Numbered from the stretch's first letter, positions 28,563 to 39,555 are shown. The stretch: 64,000 nucleotides of DNA from Bacteroidota bacterium (GCA_016713525.1 JADJOZ010000003.1:124001-188000), one strand, 5' to 3'. Notes: generated by a model from the sequence alone, not told the origin. Program-made: numbers and translations.

Positions 28563-28592
28563 TTGTAGGATTATGCCTACAACCCTTTTTTT
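28563..28592 (+). terminator. Hairpin plus T tract upstream of the 28731 gene
   Basis: TTGTAGG pairs with CCTACAA around ATTATG, followed by CCC and ten T. It lies about 140 bases before the start of the giant T9SS gene. It could end read-through or act as a leader attenuator. Nothing else was seen in the 416-base gap. Confidence 0.5.
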
Positions 28593-28730
28593 TTTGTTTT
28601 ATTATTATAATCTTTGTATGCATCGAAAAGAGTACTACTTTTTAACCATAAAAAGAATACCGTTTTCGGTGTATTTAAGTCTAACCATAAGATAACATTT
28701 CATTCACATTTAATACAAATCTGAGAAGCC

Positions 28731-31700
28731 ATGACAAAATCTGCTACCAGGATTACACCATTACAAAAATTAACGACAAGAGGCATTCAGCTTCTCGTTC
28801 TCTTGTTGTTGATATTGCCATTTGGGCAAGCAAATGCGCAGGTGAATTACAACGAAACCTTCGATGTTGCGGGACCATATCCTAACAATGTTATTCCTAA
28901 TGGCTGGTCACAAGGTAAGTTTGGTGCCGGTGTTGATGCCGATAACTATTGGGATCGCATGGGCAACACGGCCTATCTGAATGGCGCAGCCGGACAGTTT
29001 GTTAATCCTAGAACCGGTACTGCTATGATGCGGTATCGTTCTGATTTAACTAATGCTGGTGAAGCTGCTTTCCTTGCTTCCAAGCGACTCGATATGCGCG
29101 GTTATTCAGGAACTCCTACAGTTTCATTCTGGATGTATCGTGATGAAACAACAGCTGGATTTAACGATAATATTCGCGTTTACGCAAATTTTACTCCTGA
29201 CATGAATGGGGCTCCTCAGCAATTAACTGTTACCCCAATTAACAGACCATGCGGTTCTGCTCCAATTGTTGCCTGCCCTGTTTCATATAGTGCTGCCGGC
29301 TGGCAACAATACACATATAACATTCCTGCGGCATTTAATACAAGCAGTGTTTATATTGTGCTTCTTGGAACCAGTGCATTAGGTGCCAATATTTTTATCG
29401 ATGATTTCTTTGTTCAAACCTGGCCATTAGCGCAAAATTATGTGGCTTCAAGCCTTAACGTAATTAACCAAAATACAGCTTCTACTGCTCAGTCACAAGT
29501 TTTTCAACAAATAATTGGTATTCGGTTGGAAATGGATGGAGTTACAGCTCCTAGAACCCTGAGCCAGTTTATCATAAATTCCAATGGTAGCACTAATCCA
29601 GGTGGTGATATATTAAATGCTAGGCTTTATTATACTGGTGGTACCAACTCATTCAATTTAACAACTGCAACATTGGTTGGAACCAATACTAATACTGCAT
29701 CAACAAACATTGCTTTTCTCACACCCCCTGTTGCCGGTTATACCGGATTGGCAACCATGAATAATATGGAGCACGGTGATAATTATTTCTGGGTTACTTA
29801 TGATATAAGGCCAACCGCTACTTCCGGAAATTTTGTCGATGCGGAATTGGTTTCTTTAACCATTTCAGGGCCTGGAGTAGTTGCCCCCGTTGTTGCTACT
29901 TTACCAGGTGCACGTGAAATTGACGTGGTTTATTGTATTCCTACCATGTCAGTTGGAACTTCCTGGTTGAATTATGTAACGAATGATTATATCGCTAACG
30001 TAACTATGGCAGGTAATCCTACTGCGCCTCCCGGAATTAATAATAGCTTGAACTCAACCGGTCCTAATGCCGGTGGTTGTGCCGGTGGTGCATGTCCGTT
30101 CAGTGTTCACCCACCCGATTATGAATTATTCCCACCGGTACCTGGTAAAACCGCAGCTCTTACTGCTGATGGAACAACCAATTATCCACTATCTTTAAAA
30201 GTTGGTACTTATTGCTGTAGTAACTATATAGCAGCGTGGATCGATTTCAATAAAAACGGTAGTTTCCTCGATCCGGGCGAAAAAATTGCTCAGTCAGGTT
30301 CACTTTCTAACAGCCAGATTTATAATACTGTATTTACTGTCCCTGCATTAGCAACTACCGGAACAACCAGAATGCGTGTTCGCGAAGTATGGATTGCTCC
30401 TAATATTGATCCTTGTAACTCATATACTTATGGTGAGACTGAAGATTATGTCGTAACCATTCTTCCTACATGCGGTGTACCGGGATGGAAAACATGGTTA
30501 GGATTTACCGATGATTGGGATAATCCTGCAAACTGGTGCGGGGGAGTACCTACTATTAATGATAATGCTCGTCTCCCAGGTTCTGGTGGATCACCTTATT
30601 ACAGACCTGTAATTAAACCAGGGGTATTTGCTACAGCTAAAAAACTCCGTGTTGAAACTGATGATACCTTATATATAAGGTCATGGAGCAACTCTTCATT
30701 AACAGTTTCCGATTCCATGTACATTCAGGGAGCGAACTCTTTGGTGAAAGTTATTTCTACGCTTATTGATACTGCTCAGGTTTCTAATGGTACGCTTTTT
30801 CCTTCTCCAACCTTAACCCCTTTAAAAAATTCAACTAAATCGAAGTCTGTTTGGTTATTTACTCAGGCTGAATTACTGGCTAAAGGGTTGGTTGCTGGTG
30901 ATAATATCACTGATATTAGTTTGCATATTAATAGATTATCTAATGCTAATCCTTATCGGAATTTAACACTTAGATACTACTATACAGCTCCTGCCACTGT
31001 GTTGGTTCCCGGTGTAGGCGCAGTCTTGCCAACACCAATCGGAGCGATAACTACAATTTACACTGCTGATGTGTTTGCATCTGTCGTGATTCCTGGTCCA
31101 AACGGAACTCTGACATTTAACTTGAACCCCGGTTCGTTTATCTGGAATGGCTCTACCAATAAGTTGGTAATTGAACTATGTTATGATAATACAGGTTTCG
31201 GAAATACAGGTGCTGCTGATCAACCCCGTTATACACAGACTCTTGGATTCAGACATTATGGTACTTTATTGAATATTGCTGTAATTAACACTCCGGCATG
31301 TGATATGCGTCCTTCCAGTACTACTACTGCAACCGCCCCTATTGGTTCGTTTAATATTACTGTTGCAAGTGCGGCTCTCTTAACACCCGGTCAAAGTGTT
31401 ACCGGAACAGGAATGCCTGGTGGAACAGTAGTTGTAAGTATATTAGGTAATGTGGTGACTTTAAATAATGCAACCACTGCAGCACTTGCAGCCACCACTT
31501 TAACTTTCGGATCTAATGTATTCTGGACACCATCAGATTACCGTCCAAACCTTACCTTTAAATATGACCGTCCGTTCAGTCGCTACCCGATTGAAGTTCG
31601 TGGCCATTGGGGTAATAACGGAAATTTCATTCCTGCGTTAAGCAAGGTTACCTTAAAAGGTACTGCTGTGCAAAATGTGGGTGGTACTTCAAATACTACA

Positions 31701-32930
31701 TTCTTTGATCTTGGAATCGATAATAACAACCACGTGGTTCGTCAAACCGATTTCACAGTTACCGATACACTGATGCTTACGAATGGTAGATTGAAATTGA
31801 ATCTCGGTCAGGTTAATTTAACTAACCCATTAATTGCTGCATTAACACGTACCAACGGATTTATACAATCTGAAATGGATGTGATTGCAAGTAACGTTGC
31901 TCCTTTCGGACGCTTCCATTGGGATATGGGTGCAGCTCCCGGATTACGTGTAATACCATTTATAAAAGCCACAGGTGCTTATATTCCTTTGGATTACAAC
32001 ATTGATTCGGGTACTCATGATGTTGTTCTGGCTACACATGCAACACTTGCTAATAATACCAATATTCCTCCTTCAATTACTAATATCAATGGTTATTTCA
32101 CAGGAACAGATAATAGTAATAGCATGGTTGACCGTTTCTATATGGTTGATAATACTGCTGGAACTACTCCTCAGGCTGATATCACTTTCCGATATGCAGT
32201 TTCTGAAAGAGCAGCACTCGGAAATTCGAGTATTAAAGCTCAAAGATCGTTGTCGCCAACTACTGAATGGGAATATCCTTTCATGCCAACTCAAGCTTAT
32301 GTAACTGATGGGGTTACCGTTACTGACTTCACTACATTCAATTCAAATGTTTGGTCGGCTCTGGTAAATGAATCTTCACCACTTCCTGTTGAGTTGCTCG
32401 ACTTTACTGCGAAACCTGAAAACGACAAAGTGAAATTAACCTGGGTTACTGCATCTGAAATAAATAGCAGCCACTATGTTGTAGAACGTACTGTTGATCA
32501 GTCTTCATTCGATTATATCAGCCGTGTTGAAAGTCGTGGACCTAGTTCATCAACTCTTGAATATTATACATGGGATAATAGCCCATTGGATGGTAAACAA
32601 TTCTACTACCTGCGTCAACATGATTATGATGGTAAAGTAAGAACGTATGGTCCTGTTGCTGTTGAGTTCTCTAAAGATGTATTCGATATCATAACTGCTA
32701 CCACAACTGCTTCTGAACTCGGTGTTACTGTAGTGTTCAATTACAATAGTAACGAACCATACAAATACAGCATCGTTGATATGACAGGTCGTACCATTGT
32801 TTCGAAAGATAATAACCCTGCTGAACCGGGTGCAAATGTGATCGATATCGAAGCCGATCTAAGCAAAGGTGTTTATCAAATCGTATTGCAAAACTCAAAT
32901 AAAGTTGTTACAAAGAAATTCTTCTATTAA
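28731..32930 (+). CDS. Giant T9SS-sorted surface protein with GEVED domain
   Basis: A 1399-residue protein starting with a signal peptide (about residues 18-37, LLVLLLLILPFGQANAQ). Residues 40-230 form a jelly-roll-like domain (VSFWMYRDE, IFIDDFFVQTW). Residues about 490-577 are a GEVED domain (AAWIDFNKNGSFLDPGEKI, then YGETEDYVV). A linker module with LPVELLDFTAKPENDKV and LTWVTASEINSSHYVVERT comes near 1220, and the type A sorting domain fills the last 80 residues (SIVDMTGRTIV, LSKGVYQIVLQ, a basic tail). It is secreted by T9SS. Specific ligand unknown. A strong terminator follows. Confidence 0.88.
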   Translation: MTKSATRITPLQKLTTRGIQLLVLLLLILPFGQANAQVNYNETFDVAGPYPNNVIPNGWSQGKFGAGVDADNYWDRMGNTAYLNGAAGQFVNPRTGTAMMRYRSDLTNAGEAAFLASKRLDMRGYSGTPTVSFWMYRDETTAGFNDNIRVYANFTPDMNGAPQQLTVTPINRPCGSAPIVACPVSYSAAGWQQYTYNIPAAFNTSSVYIVLLGTSALGANIFIDDFFVQTWPLAQNYVASSLNVINQNTASTAQSQVFQQIIGIRLEMDGVTAPRTLSQFIINSNGSTNPGGDILNARLYYTGGTNSFNLTTATLVGTNTNTASTNIAFLTPPVAGYTGLATMNNMEHGDNYFWVTYDIRPTATSGNFVDAELVSLTISGPGVVAPVVATLPGAREIDVVYCIPTMSVGTSWLNYVTNDYIANVTMAGNPTAPPGINNSLNSTGPNAGGCAGGACPFSVHPPDYELFPPVPGKTAALTADGTTNYPLSLKVGTYCCSNYIAAWIDFNKNGSFLDPGEKIAQSGSLSNSQIYNTVFTVPALATTGTTRMRVREVWIAPNIDPCNSYTYGETEDYVVTILPTCGVPGWKTWLGFTDDWDNPANWCGGVPTINDNARLPGSGGSPYYRPVIKPGVFATAKKLRVETDDTLYIRSWSNSSLTVSDSMYIQGANSLVKVISTLIDTAQVSNGTLFPSPTLTPLKNSTKSKSVWLFTQAELLAKGLVAGDNITDISLHINRLSNANPYRNLTLRYYYTAPATVLVPGVGAVLPTPIGAITTIYTADVFASVVIPGPNGTLTFNLNPGSFIWNGSTNKLVIELCYDNTGFGNTGAADQPRYTQTLGFRHYGTLLNIAVINTPACDMRPSSTTTATAPIGSFNITVASAALLTPGQSVTGTGMPGGTVVVSILGNVVTLNNATTAALAATTLTFGSNVFWTPSDYRPNLTFKYDRPFSRYPIEVRGHWGNNGNFIPALSKVTLKGTAVQNVGGTSNTTFFDLGIDNNNHVVRQTDFTVTDTLMLTNGRLKLNLGQVNLTNPLIAALTRTNGFIQSEMDVIASNVAPFGRFHWDMGAAPGLRVIPFIKATGAYIPLDYNIDSGTHDVVLATHATLANNTNIPPSITNINGYFTGTDNSNSMVDRFYMVDNTAGTTPQADITFRYAVSERAALGNSSIKAQRSLSPTTEWEYPFMPTQAYVTDGVTVTDFTTFNSNVWSALVNESSPLPVELLDFTAKPENDKVKLTWVTASEINSSHYVVERTVDQSSFDYISRVESRGPSSSTLEYYTWDNSPLDGKQFYYLRQHDYDGKVRTYGPVAVEFSKDVFDIITATTTASELGVTVVFNYNSNEPYKYSIVDMTGRTIVSKDNNPAEPGANVIDIEADLSKGVYQIVLQNSNKVVTKKFFY

Positions 32931-32962
32931 GAATCTCTGACAATCAACAAAACCAATAACCA

Positions 32963-32996
32963 AAAGGCTGCTTCGAAAGAAGCAGCCTTTTTTATT
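32963..32996 (+). terminator. Intrinsic terminator after the GEVED protein gene
   Basis: AAAGGCTGCTT pairs with AAGCAGCCTTT around CGAAAG, then T. The same 11-bp stem ends the other giant T9SS gene at 60856-60889. Confidence 0.92.
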
Positions 32997-33037
32997 TTAT
33001 GCTTAAGGTGAAAATAGCCAGTTGATCCAATTGAAAC

Positions 33038-33435
33038 TTAAAGTTTTATTGGTAAAATCACTCTCATGTTTACTTTCTTATTATTTAGTTCTGCAGGTAT
33101 CTAGGCTGGCATTCCTTTAATGATATTCAGAACCTCCTGCCCTATTGGTGTTATTTCATTTGTTAAGAAACGTTCATAAATGCATTCATTTCTGATAGTG
33201 CCGATAGTATCTACAATAAATGTTACCAAAAAGGAGCCTTGTAATGGCGCTTCATCCGATTTGAAATATAGATTATTACTGAGGAAGTCAAAAGCGCTGT
33301 CAGGCCACCCTGGGATTCTGCATTCTTATCGGCAATTCTGAATACTTGTTGATCTTCCAATAAGTCAGGAAAAGGAATTCATGTTGCACCTTTTTATTCT
33401 AAGATAATTTCCTCTTCTTTAACCGGAGCTCACAT
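33038..33435 (-). pseudogene. Decayed TonB C-terminal domain relic
   Basis: On the minus strand the translation reads PDLLEDQQVFRIADKNAE, a lost base, then PGWPDSAFDFLSNNLYF, LVTFIVDTIGTIRNE, GQEVLNIIKGMPA, a TAG at 33101-33103 where Trp is expected, and IPAELNNKKVNMRVILPIKL. This is the energy-transducer (TonB) C-terminal fold common in Bacteroidota. Further stops (TAA, TGA) occur near 33380-33400 in the same frame. There is no N-terminal membrane segment. It is a real relic, with at least four lesions and no start. The remaining 33436-33700 sequence holds nothing I recognise. Confidence 0.75.
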
Positions 33436-33703
33436 TCATCGAAAGAGCTTGTTTCCCTCCTGTTGAGGTGAGGCCGGGCATTTTGTGGCGGCATATTACC
33501 AGTGTGCACTGAAAAGCCGGTTGTTTAAATAGCGGTGGTTTTTTGCCTCCCGGTGCAGTCTTGTGATCAATTTAAGTCCTGCACCTTGTACTTATTTATT
33601 GGTTGAAACCTACAATACAAGTGTGTTTAAAATTTTTATAATCTTCCTCAAGTGGATATTCAGGATTGCGACACTGATATTTAATGCTAGTAATTCAAAA
33701 TAA

Positions 33704-33736
33704 AAAAGCCCAACCTGAAACCGGGTTGAGCTTTTG
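33704..33736 (-). terminator. Terminator of the minus-strand SBBP-repeat gene
   Basis: Read on the minus strand, AAAAGCTCAACCC pairs with GGTTGGGCTTTT around a short loop with one mismatch, followed by a T tract. It lies 24 bases past the stop codon at 33760. Confidence 0.85.
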
Positions 33737-33759
33737 AAATAATTTTTTATATTTTGAAA

Positions 33760-35406
33760 TCAATTATGCCTGATTAAAATTGGGCTGGAAAAATTACCTT
33801 TTGAAGTGTTTACATTAATCAGGTAATTGCCATTGGGCAAAGAAGTAGTATTTAATTCATAGCCGTTCTTAGCTTCATTTTGAGATAATTGGAATGAAGT
33901 AATCATTCTGCCATCAACACTCAACAAATCCAAAGTAAAAACTACATCAGTGATGTTACTGAACTTAAGTATGACTTTATCATTAGCCGGATTTGGATAA
34001 AAAGAAAATGGTGCATCCTTAACTTCATTCACACTAACTGTTCCTCCACCTAATCGTGCAACAAATACACCCCATTCACCCGATGGAGCTGATACAGTAT
34101 TAGTTCCAAATGTTACATTGTTAGCGAATTCTCCAGCAACATAGCAAAAGCCCTGAGTATCAGCAACAATAGCTTTCCCCCTGTCAAATCCTGTGCTTCC
34201 TGCCCTGGTTACCCATTTAAGCCCCCCGTTTGTATCATATTTTGCAGCGTATGCATCATGTGATACTACTCCGGTTACAGGTGTTCCACTGAAATTTGCA
34301 TTTCCATTAATATAACCTGTAATGTAAGAACTTCCCACTGCATCAGTTGAAATGTCAAAGGCAACATCATCAATAAACCCACCAGCTGTTTTCACCCACA
34401 CCGGGATACCGCCATTGGTGTATTTGGCAATTATTAGGCTGCCATATTCATTATCATAAACATTGATGGGTCCAAAGTTAGCTGTGTCACCTATGAATCC
34501 GCTAACATAAATATTCCCGGTTGCATCATGACTCACACCATATCCAACATCATTTCCCTTGCCCCCTCCGGTTTGCACCCACGACAGGTTTCCGGATCCA
34601 TCATAGCGCGCCAGAAAGCAATCATAATTATTAATACTGGTGATGGTGGTTGAAGTACCAAAAGTGGCAGTTCCCTGATAATAGCCTGTTACAAAAACAG
34701 AACCTCCTGGTAGTTGCTCAACCGCATATCCCAGATCCGTGGTTGGCCCACCTGCCTTTACTGCCCACAAGCAATTTCCTCCGGTATCGAATTTACTGAG
34801 GAAAATATTTGCATCAACCAGCGATGTGGTAGTAAGTGTAGTTGTTCCAAATGTAGCATTACTTACATAGTTGCCTGTAATGAATATACCACCACCATTT
34901 TCGGCCGTAATTCCCATTCCTTTATCGTCGTAATTGCCACCTGCTTTTACCAGCCAATTACATGCACCTGTTGCAAGTTCCAGCTGAGCAACATAAACAT
35001 CCTGACCCCCAGTTGAAGTTTGACTGATTCCACCACATGTGATGGTGTTTGCAAATGAACCAACAATGAACAATTTGTTTCCACTGACTGTAATCCCACC
35101 AGCAAAGGTCGACGAAAAATTAGCACCTGCTTTAACTGCCCATAGACACACACCGGATGGATCAAATTTTGCAACGAAAACCTCATTAAATCCAGTCGCT
35201 AATAAAGAGTATGGACCAAATGTTTTAGTGCCAACAAAATCACCTGTGACATAAATATTTCCCGATGCATCCCTTGCAAGGTCCACATTTCCGTCATAAT
35301 TACTCTTACCCCCCATTCCTTCAGCCCAAACCCATGTAGTTGGTTGAGAAACAGCTAGTTGACAAGTCAGCAGGATAAGGCTTGCAAGCATTGCACGAAA
35401 TTTCAT
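33760..35406 (-). CDS. T9SS-sorted SBBP beta-propeller protein
   Basis: A 548-residue protein with a signal peptide (MKFRAMLASLILLTCQLAVSQ). Residues about 25-450 hold repeated blades of 45-55 residues with the SBBP pattern D-A-S/T-G-N-I-Y-V-T-G-x-F/Y and L-x-W-x-x-x-A-G-G, so the fold should be a beta-propeller. The last 85 residues are a T9SS type A sorting domain (FSFYPNPANDKVIL, DLLSVDGRMI, LPNGNYLINV). Exported to or through the outer membrane; binding role unknown. Confidence 0.88.
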   Translation of the reverse strand: MKFRAMLASLILLTCQLAVSQPTTWVWAEGMGGKSNYDGNVDLARDASGNIYVTGDFVGTKTFGPYSLLATGFNEVFVAKFDPSGVCLWAVKAGANFSSTFAGGITVSGNKLFIVGSFANTITCGGISQTSTGGQDVYVAQLELATGACNWLVKAGGNYDDKGMGITAENGGGIFITGNYVSNATFGTTTLTTTSLVDANIFLSKFDTGGNCLWAVKAGGPTTDLGYAVEQLPGGSVFVTGYYQGTATFGTSTTITSINNYDCFLARYDGSGNLSWVQTGGGKGNDVGYGVSHDATGNIYVSGFIGDTANFGPINVYDNEYGSLIIAKYTNGGIPVWVKTAGGFIDDVAFDISTDAVGSSYITGYINGNANFSGTPVTGVVSHDAYAAKYDTNGGLKWVTRAGSTGFDRGKAIVADTQGFCYVAGEFANNVTFGTNTVSAPSGEWGVFVARLGGGTVSVNEVKDAPFSFYPNPANDKVILKFSNITDVVFTLDLLSVDGRMITSFQLSQNEAKNGYELNTTSLPNGNYLINVNTSKGNFSSPILIRHN

Positions 35407-35563
35407 ATGTTTCAGATTTTGTTGTTATGCAAATATAAGGAATACTCATTATCGTAAACTATACCGCAAAACAATCTTTCAACCTGCATTGTTCAGATAG
35501 TTGACTGCAACCCACTTCAAACTAAAAATTCATTTATTACTGGTATTGAATCACAAAGTTCAT

Positions 35564-35571
35564 TAACTTTG
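35564..35571 (+). promoter_or_regulatory. -7 box before the SAM riboswitch
   Basis: TAACTTTG fits TAnnTTTG and lies 22 bases before the aptamer. A properly spaced TTG was not found, so the -33 is uncertain. Confidence 0.45.
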
Positions 35572-35592
35572 CGCCTCGTTCTTATACAATAT

Positions 35593-35771
35593 AGCTTATC
35601 AAGAAAGGTGGAGGGACTGTGCCCGATGAAGCCTTGGCAACCCTGGAAACAATTAAGAATTAAGAATTAAGAATTAAGGATTAATGATTAAGAATAAGGA
35701 TTAATTTAGTTTGTGTTTCAGAAGGTGCCAACTCCTGTTTCGAATATTTATTTATTCGTAACGAGATAAGT
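35593..35771 (+). promoter_or_regulatory. SAM-I (S-box) riboswitch aptamer with enlarged P3
   Basis: The conserved core is present: CTTATC (P1 5') at 35595-35600, AAGA-AGGTGGAGGGAC, GCCCGATGAAGCC, GGCAACC, then AGGTGCCAACTCC and GATAAG (P1 3') at 35764-35769. The P3 stem is GGCAACC with GGTGCC, extended by CTGGAAACA at 35643-35651 paired with TGTTTCAG at 35714-35721 (one bulge). The usual small loop is replaced by 62 bases of AATTAAG-type heptamers (35652-35713). SAM binding should stabilise P1 and permit the downstream terminator, turning metH off when SAM is plentiful. The P4 region is TCC-TGTTTCGAATA, AT-rich but plausible. Confidence 0.9.
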
Positions 35772-35804
35772 CGGAAAAACAGATCTACTTCTTAATTGAA
35801 TAAT

Positions 35805-35839
35805 AAATCTCTTCCGGCTATGGAGGAGATTTTTTTTTG
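35805..35839 (+). terminator. Riboswitch-controlled terminator before metH
   Basis: AAATCTCTTCC pairs with GGAGGAGATTT (one T-G pair) around GGCTAT, followed by ten T. It lies 34 bases past the P1 helix, as expected for a transcriptional SAM switch. Confidence 0.9.
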
Positions 35840-35892
35840 ATGGCAATTGCCGGAATACAATGTTCATCTTAATAAAACAGTACAAGAATTTT

Positions 35893-38800
35893 ATGTCAAT
35901 TTATTCTTAATTAGAAAAAAGAATTTTAGTAATCGATGGTGCCATGGGTACCATGATTCAACGATATCAATTGCAGGAAAAAGATTTCCGTGGCGAGCGT
36001 TTCGCTGATTTTCCTCATGATCTTAAAGGTAATAATGACCTGCTGTCGTTAACCCGTCCTGATATTATTAAAGCTATTCACCTCGAATACCTTGATGCAG
36101 GTTCCGATATTATTGAAACTAACACATTCAATGCACAGAAAATTTCACTTGCCGATTATAAAATGGAATCTCTGGCATATGAATTAAATCTGGAATCGGC
36201 TAAAATTGCCAAACAGGCGGTCAACGAATTTATAGCTGCAAATCCAGGACAATCAAAATATGTTGCCGGTGCTCTCGGACCAACTAACCGCACTGCCAGT
36301 CTTTCTCCCGATGTGAATGATCCCGGTTTTCGTGCAGTTACTTTCGATGAGTTGGTGGATGCCTATTCCGAACAAACCCGCGGTTTAATTGATGGGGGTG
36401 CCGATATCCTATTAATCGAAACTATTTTTGATACACTTAATGCCAAGGCCGCACTAATGGCTGTGCATCTGGTGATGGATGAGAAAAAAGTTAAGCTGCC
36501 TGTAATGGTATCCGGCACAATTACCGATGCCAGTGGAAGAACATTGTCGGGACAAACTGTAGAGGCATTTTTAACTTCAGTATCGCATTTCGATTTATTA
36601 AGTATCGGATTGAATTGCGCTTTAGGTGCAAAAGAAATGCGTCCACACCTGGAAGAGCTTGCCGAAAAAGCACCTTTCTTTATCAGTTCTTATCCCAATG
36701 CCGGTCTCCCGAATCAATTTGGAGAATACGATGAGTCGCCCGAACAAATGGGTCATCACATTCACGATTTTGTAGAGCACGATTTTCTGAATATAGTTGG
36801 TGGTTGCTGCGGTACAACACCTGATCATATCCGGCGCATAGCAAAACTGGTTAAAAATATCCCGCCAAGGAAAAAACCGGAGCGCGATCATTTGCTTCAT
36901 ATCAGCGGACTGGAAGCTGTTACCCTTCGCCCTGAATCTAATTTCATGAATGTGGGTGAGCGCACCAATGTTACCGGTTCACGCAAATTTGCCAAACTCA
37001 TCATCGACGAAAAGTATGAGGAAGCACTCGCCATTGCACGCGATCAGGTGGAAGGTGGAGCGCAGGTGATTGATGTGAACATGGATGAAGGTATGCTGGA
37101 TTCTGAAAAAGCAATGACTACCTTTTTAAATCTTGTGGCAGCAGAACCTGATATTGCGAAACTTCCAATCATGATCGATTCTTCGAAGTGGAGTGTAATT
37201 GAAGCTGGATTGAAATGCATGCAGGGCAAATGTATTGTGAACTCCATTTCTATGAAGGAAGGGGAAGCTGCATTTCGTTCTCAGGCAGAAAAGGTGAAAC
37301 GCTACGGTGCTGCTGTAATAGTAATGGCTTTCGATGAACAAGGGCAGGCAGATACCTATCAGCGAAGAATCGATATTTGTAAGCGTGCCTATGATATCCT
37401 GGTTAATGAAGTGCATTTCCTTCCACAGGATATTATTTTCGATCCTAATATTTTTCCCGTTGCAACGGGAATGGATGAACATCGCAAAAATGCCATTGAT
37501 TTTTTTGAAGCTACCAAATGGATTAAAGCAAATCTGCCATATGCAAAAGTAAGTGGTGGTGTTTCCAATGTTTCTTTTTCCTTTCGGGGAAATGATCCTG
37601 TTAGGGAAGCCATTCATGCTGCATTTTTATACCATGGTGTGAAAGCCGGAATGGATATGGGAATTGTGAACCCCGGAATGTTGCAGGTTTACGATGAAAT
37701 TCCCAAAGATCTTCTTGAATTGGTTGAAGATGTATTACTTGATCGTAGTGATGATGCTACCGAACGACTTATTGTATATGCCGAGACCGTTAAAGGTAAA
37801 GGTAAAAAAATGGAACGCGATGAGGAATGGAGAAACGAAACTGTAGAAGCGCGATTAACTCATGCCTTGGTGAAAGGTGTTGTTGAATACATTGAAACTG
37901 ATGTGGAAGAAGCAAGGCAAAAGTTTCCGAGAGCATTACAACTCATCGAAGGACCATTAATGGATGGTATGAATGTAGTCGGTGATTTGTTTGGTGCCGG
38001 AAAAATGTTTCTTCCTCAGGTGGTGAAAAGTGCAAGGGTTATGAAAAAAGCCGTTGCTTATTTTTTGCCTTATCTCGAAGCCGAAAAACTTGCAGGGGAT
38101 CAATCTAAGAATGCTGGAAAAGTACTCATGGCCACTGTGAAAGGTGATGTGCACGACATAGGTAAAAATATTGTTGGTGTGGTACTTGCCTGCAATAATT
38201 ATGAAATCATTGATCTTGGTGTGATGGTTTCTGCCGATAAAATTCTGGCAGCCGCCAAACTCCATAATGTAGATGTCATTGGCTTAAGCGGACTCATCAC
38301 TCCTTCGCTGGATGAAATGGTGCATGTTGCCAAAGAAATGGAACGGGAAGGATTTCAGATTCCTTTGCTGATTGGTGGTGCTACAACTTCCAAAGTACAT
38401 ACAGCTGTAAAAATCGCTCCTCACTACAGTCACCCTGTAGTGCATGTGAATGATGCGTCCCGTTGTGTACCGGTGGCAGGTGCACTCATTTCAAAAGAAC
38501 TTCGAACCGAATTTGCTGCTCAGGTTACTGCTGAGTTTGAAAGATTGCGAGAGCATCATAAGAATGCCCGATCGCAACAAGTGATTGTTCCATTAGAGGT
38601 GGCCAGAAAGAATAAACAGACAATTGATTGGAGTAAACATGATTTTGTGAAACCTGCTTTTACAGGAACAAAAAATTTCACTGCATTTCCATTGAATGAA
38701 ATTGCTGAATTCATTGACTGGACTCCATTCTTTCATAGCTGGGAAATGAAGGGTATTTATCCGGCAATTTTAACCGACCCTGAAAGAGGAACCGAAGCAT

Positions 38801-39555
38801 CGAAATTATTTAATGATGCTCTGTCAATGCTGAAGAAAATAATTGATGAAAAATGGCTTCAGGCAAATGCAGTTATTGGAATTTATCCTGCAAATACAGT
38901 AAATAACGATACAATAATTGTTTATACCGATGATTCACGAAGTGAAAAACTTACTTCATTCGAAAGCATCCGTCAGCAAACCAGAAAGCCTGAAGGGCAC
39001 TTTAATATTGCCATATCAGACTTCATTGCTCCGGCGCCTTATGCCGATTACATTGGTACCTTTGCAGTTACAACAGGAATAGGAATTGATGAGCATGTGG
39101 CTGCGTTTGAAAAAGATCATGATGACTACAGTGCCATTATGCTGAAAGCTCTCGCAGACCGCTTAGCAGAAGCTTTTGCTGAATTGATGCACCTTAAAGT
39201 TCGAAAGGAATTTTGGGGTTATGCCGCAACAGAAAATCTAAGTAAGGAAGAACTGATTAAAGAAGTTTATCATGGTATCCGTCCCGCACCGGGATATCCC
39301 GCACAACCCGATCACACCGAAAAAATTAATTTGTTTAAATTGATGGATGTGGAGAAAAATGCCGGCATCACCTTAACTTTAGGATTGGCAATGATACCTA
39401 CTGCAGCTGTTTCCGGCTTGTATTTCTCACATCCCGAATCACATTATTTTGGTGTAGGGAAAATAGGACGTGATCAGGTTACCGATTATGCAAAACGAAA
39501 AGGAATGTCGTTTGAAGAAGCTGAGAAATGGCTGGGAACGGTGTTGGGATATTAA
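35893..39555 (+). CDS. metH: Cobalamin-dependent methionine synthase, stop codon at codon 6
   Basis: MetH transfers the methyl of 5-methyl-THF to homocysteine through B12. From ATG 35893 the frame reads M-S-I-Y-S, TAA (35908-35910), then L-E-K-R-I-L-V-I-D-G-A-M-G-T, which is the normal start of the homocysteine barrel; TTA to TAA is the simplest lesion. The next ATG (35944) would lose the first barrel strand. The rest is intact: zinc ligands LNCALG and GGCCGT (near residue 285 from 35944), pterin domain NVGERTNVTGS near 336, B12 motif DVHDIGKN near 737 and the activation domain RPAPGYPAQPDH near 1115. The riboswitch directly upstream fits. Stop overlaps the opposing gene's stop. Confidence 0.93.

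Noticed and set aside
33436..33700. Further part of the TonB relic or another gene
   Set aside because: No readable protein similarity in any frame.
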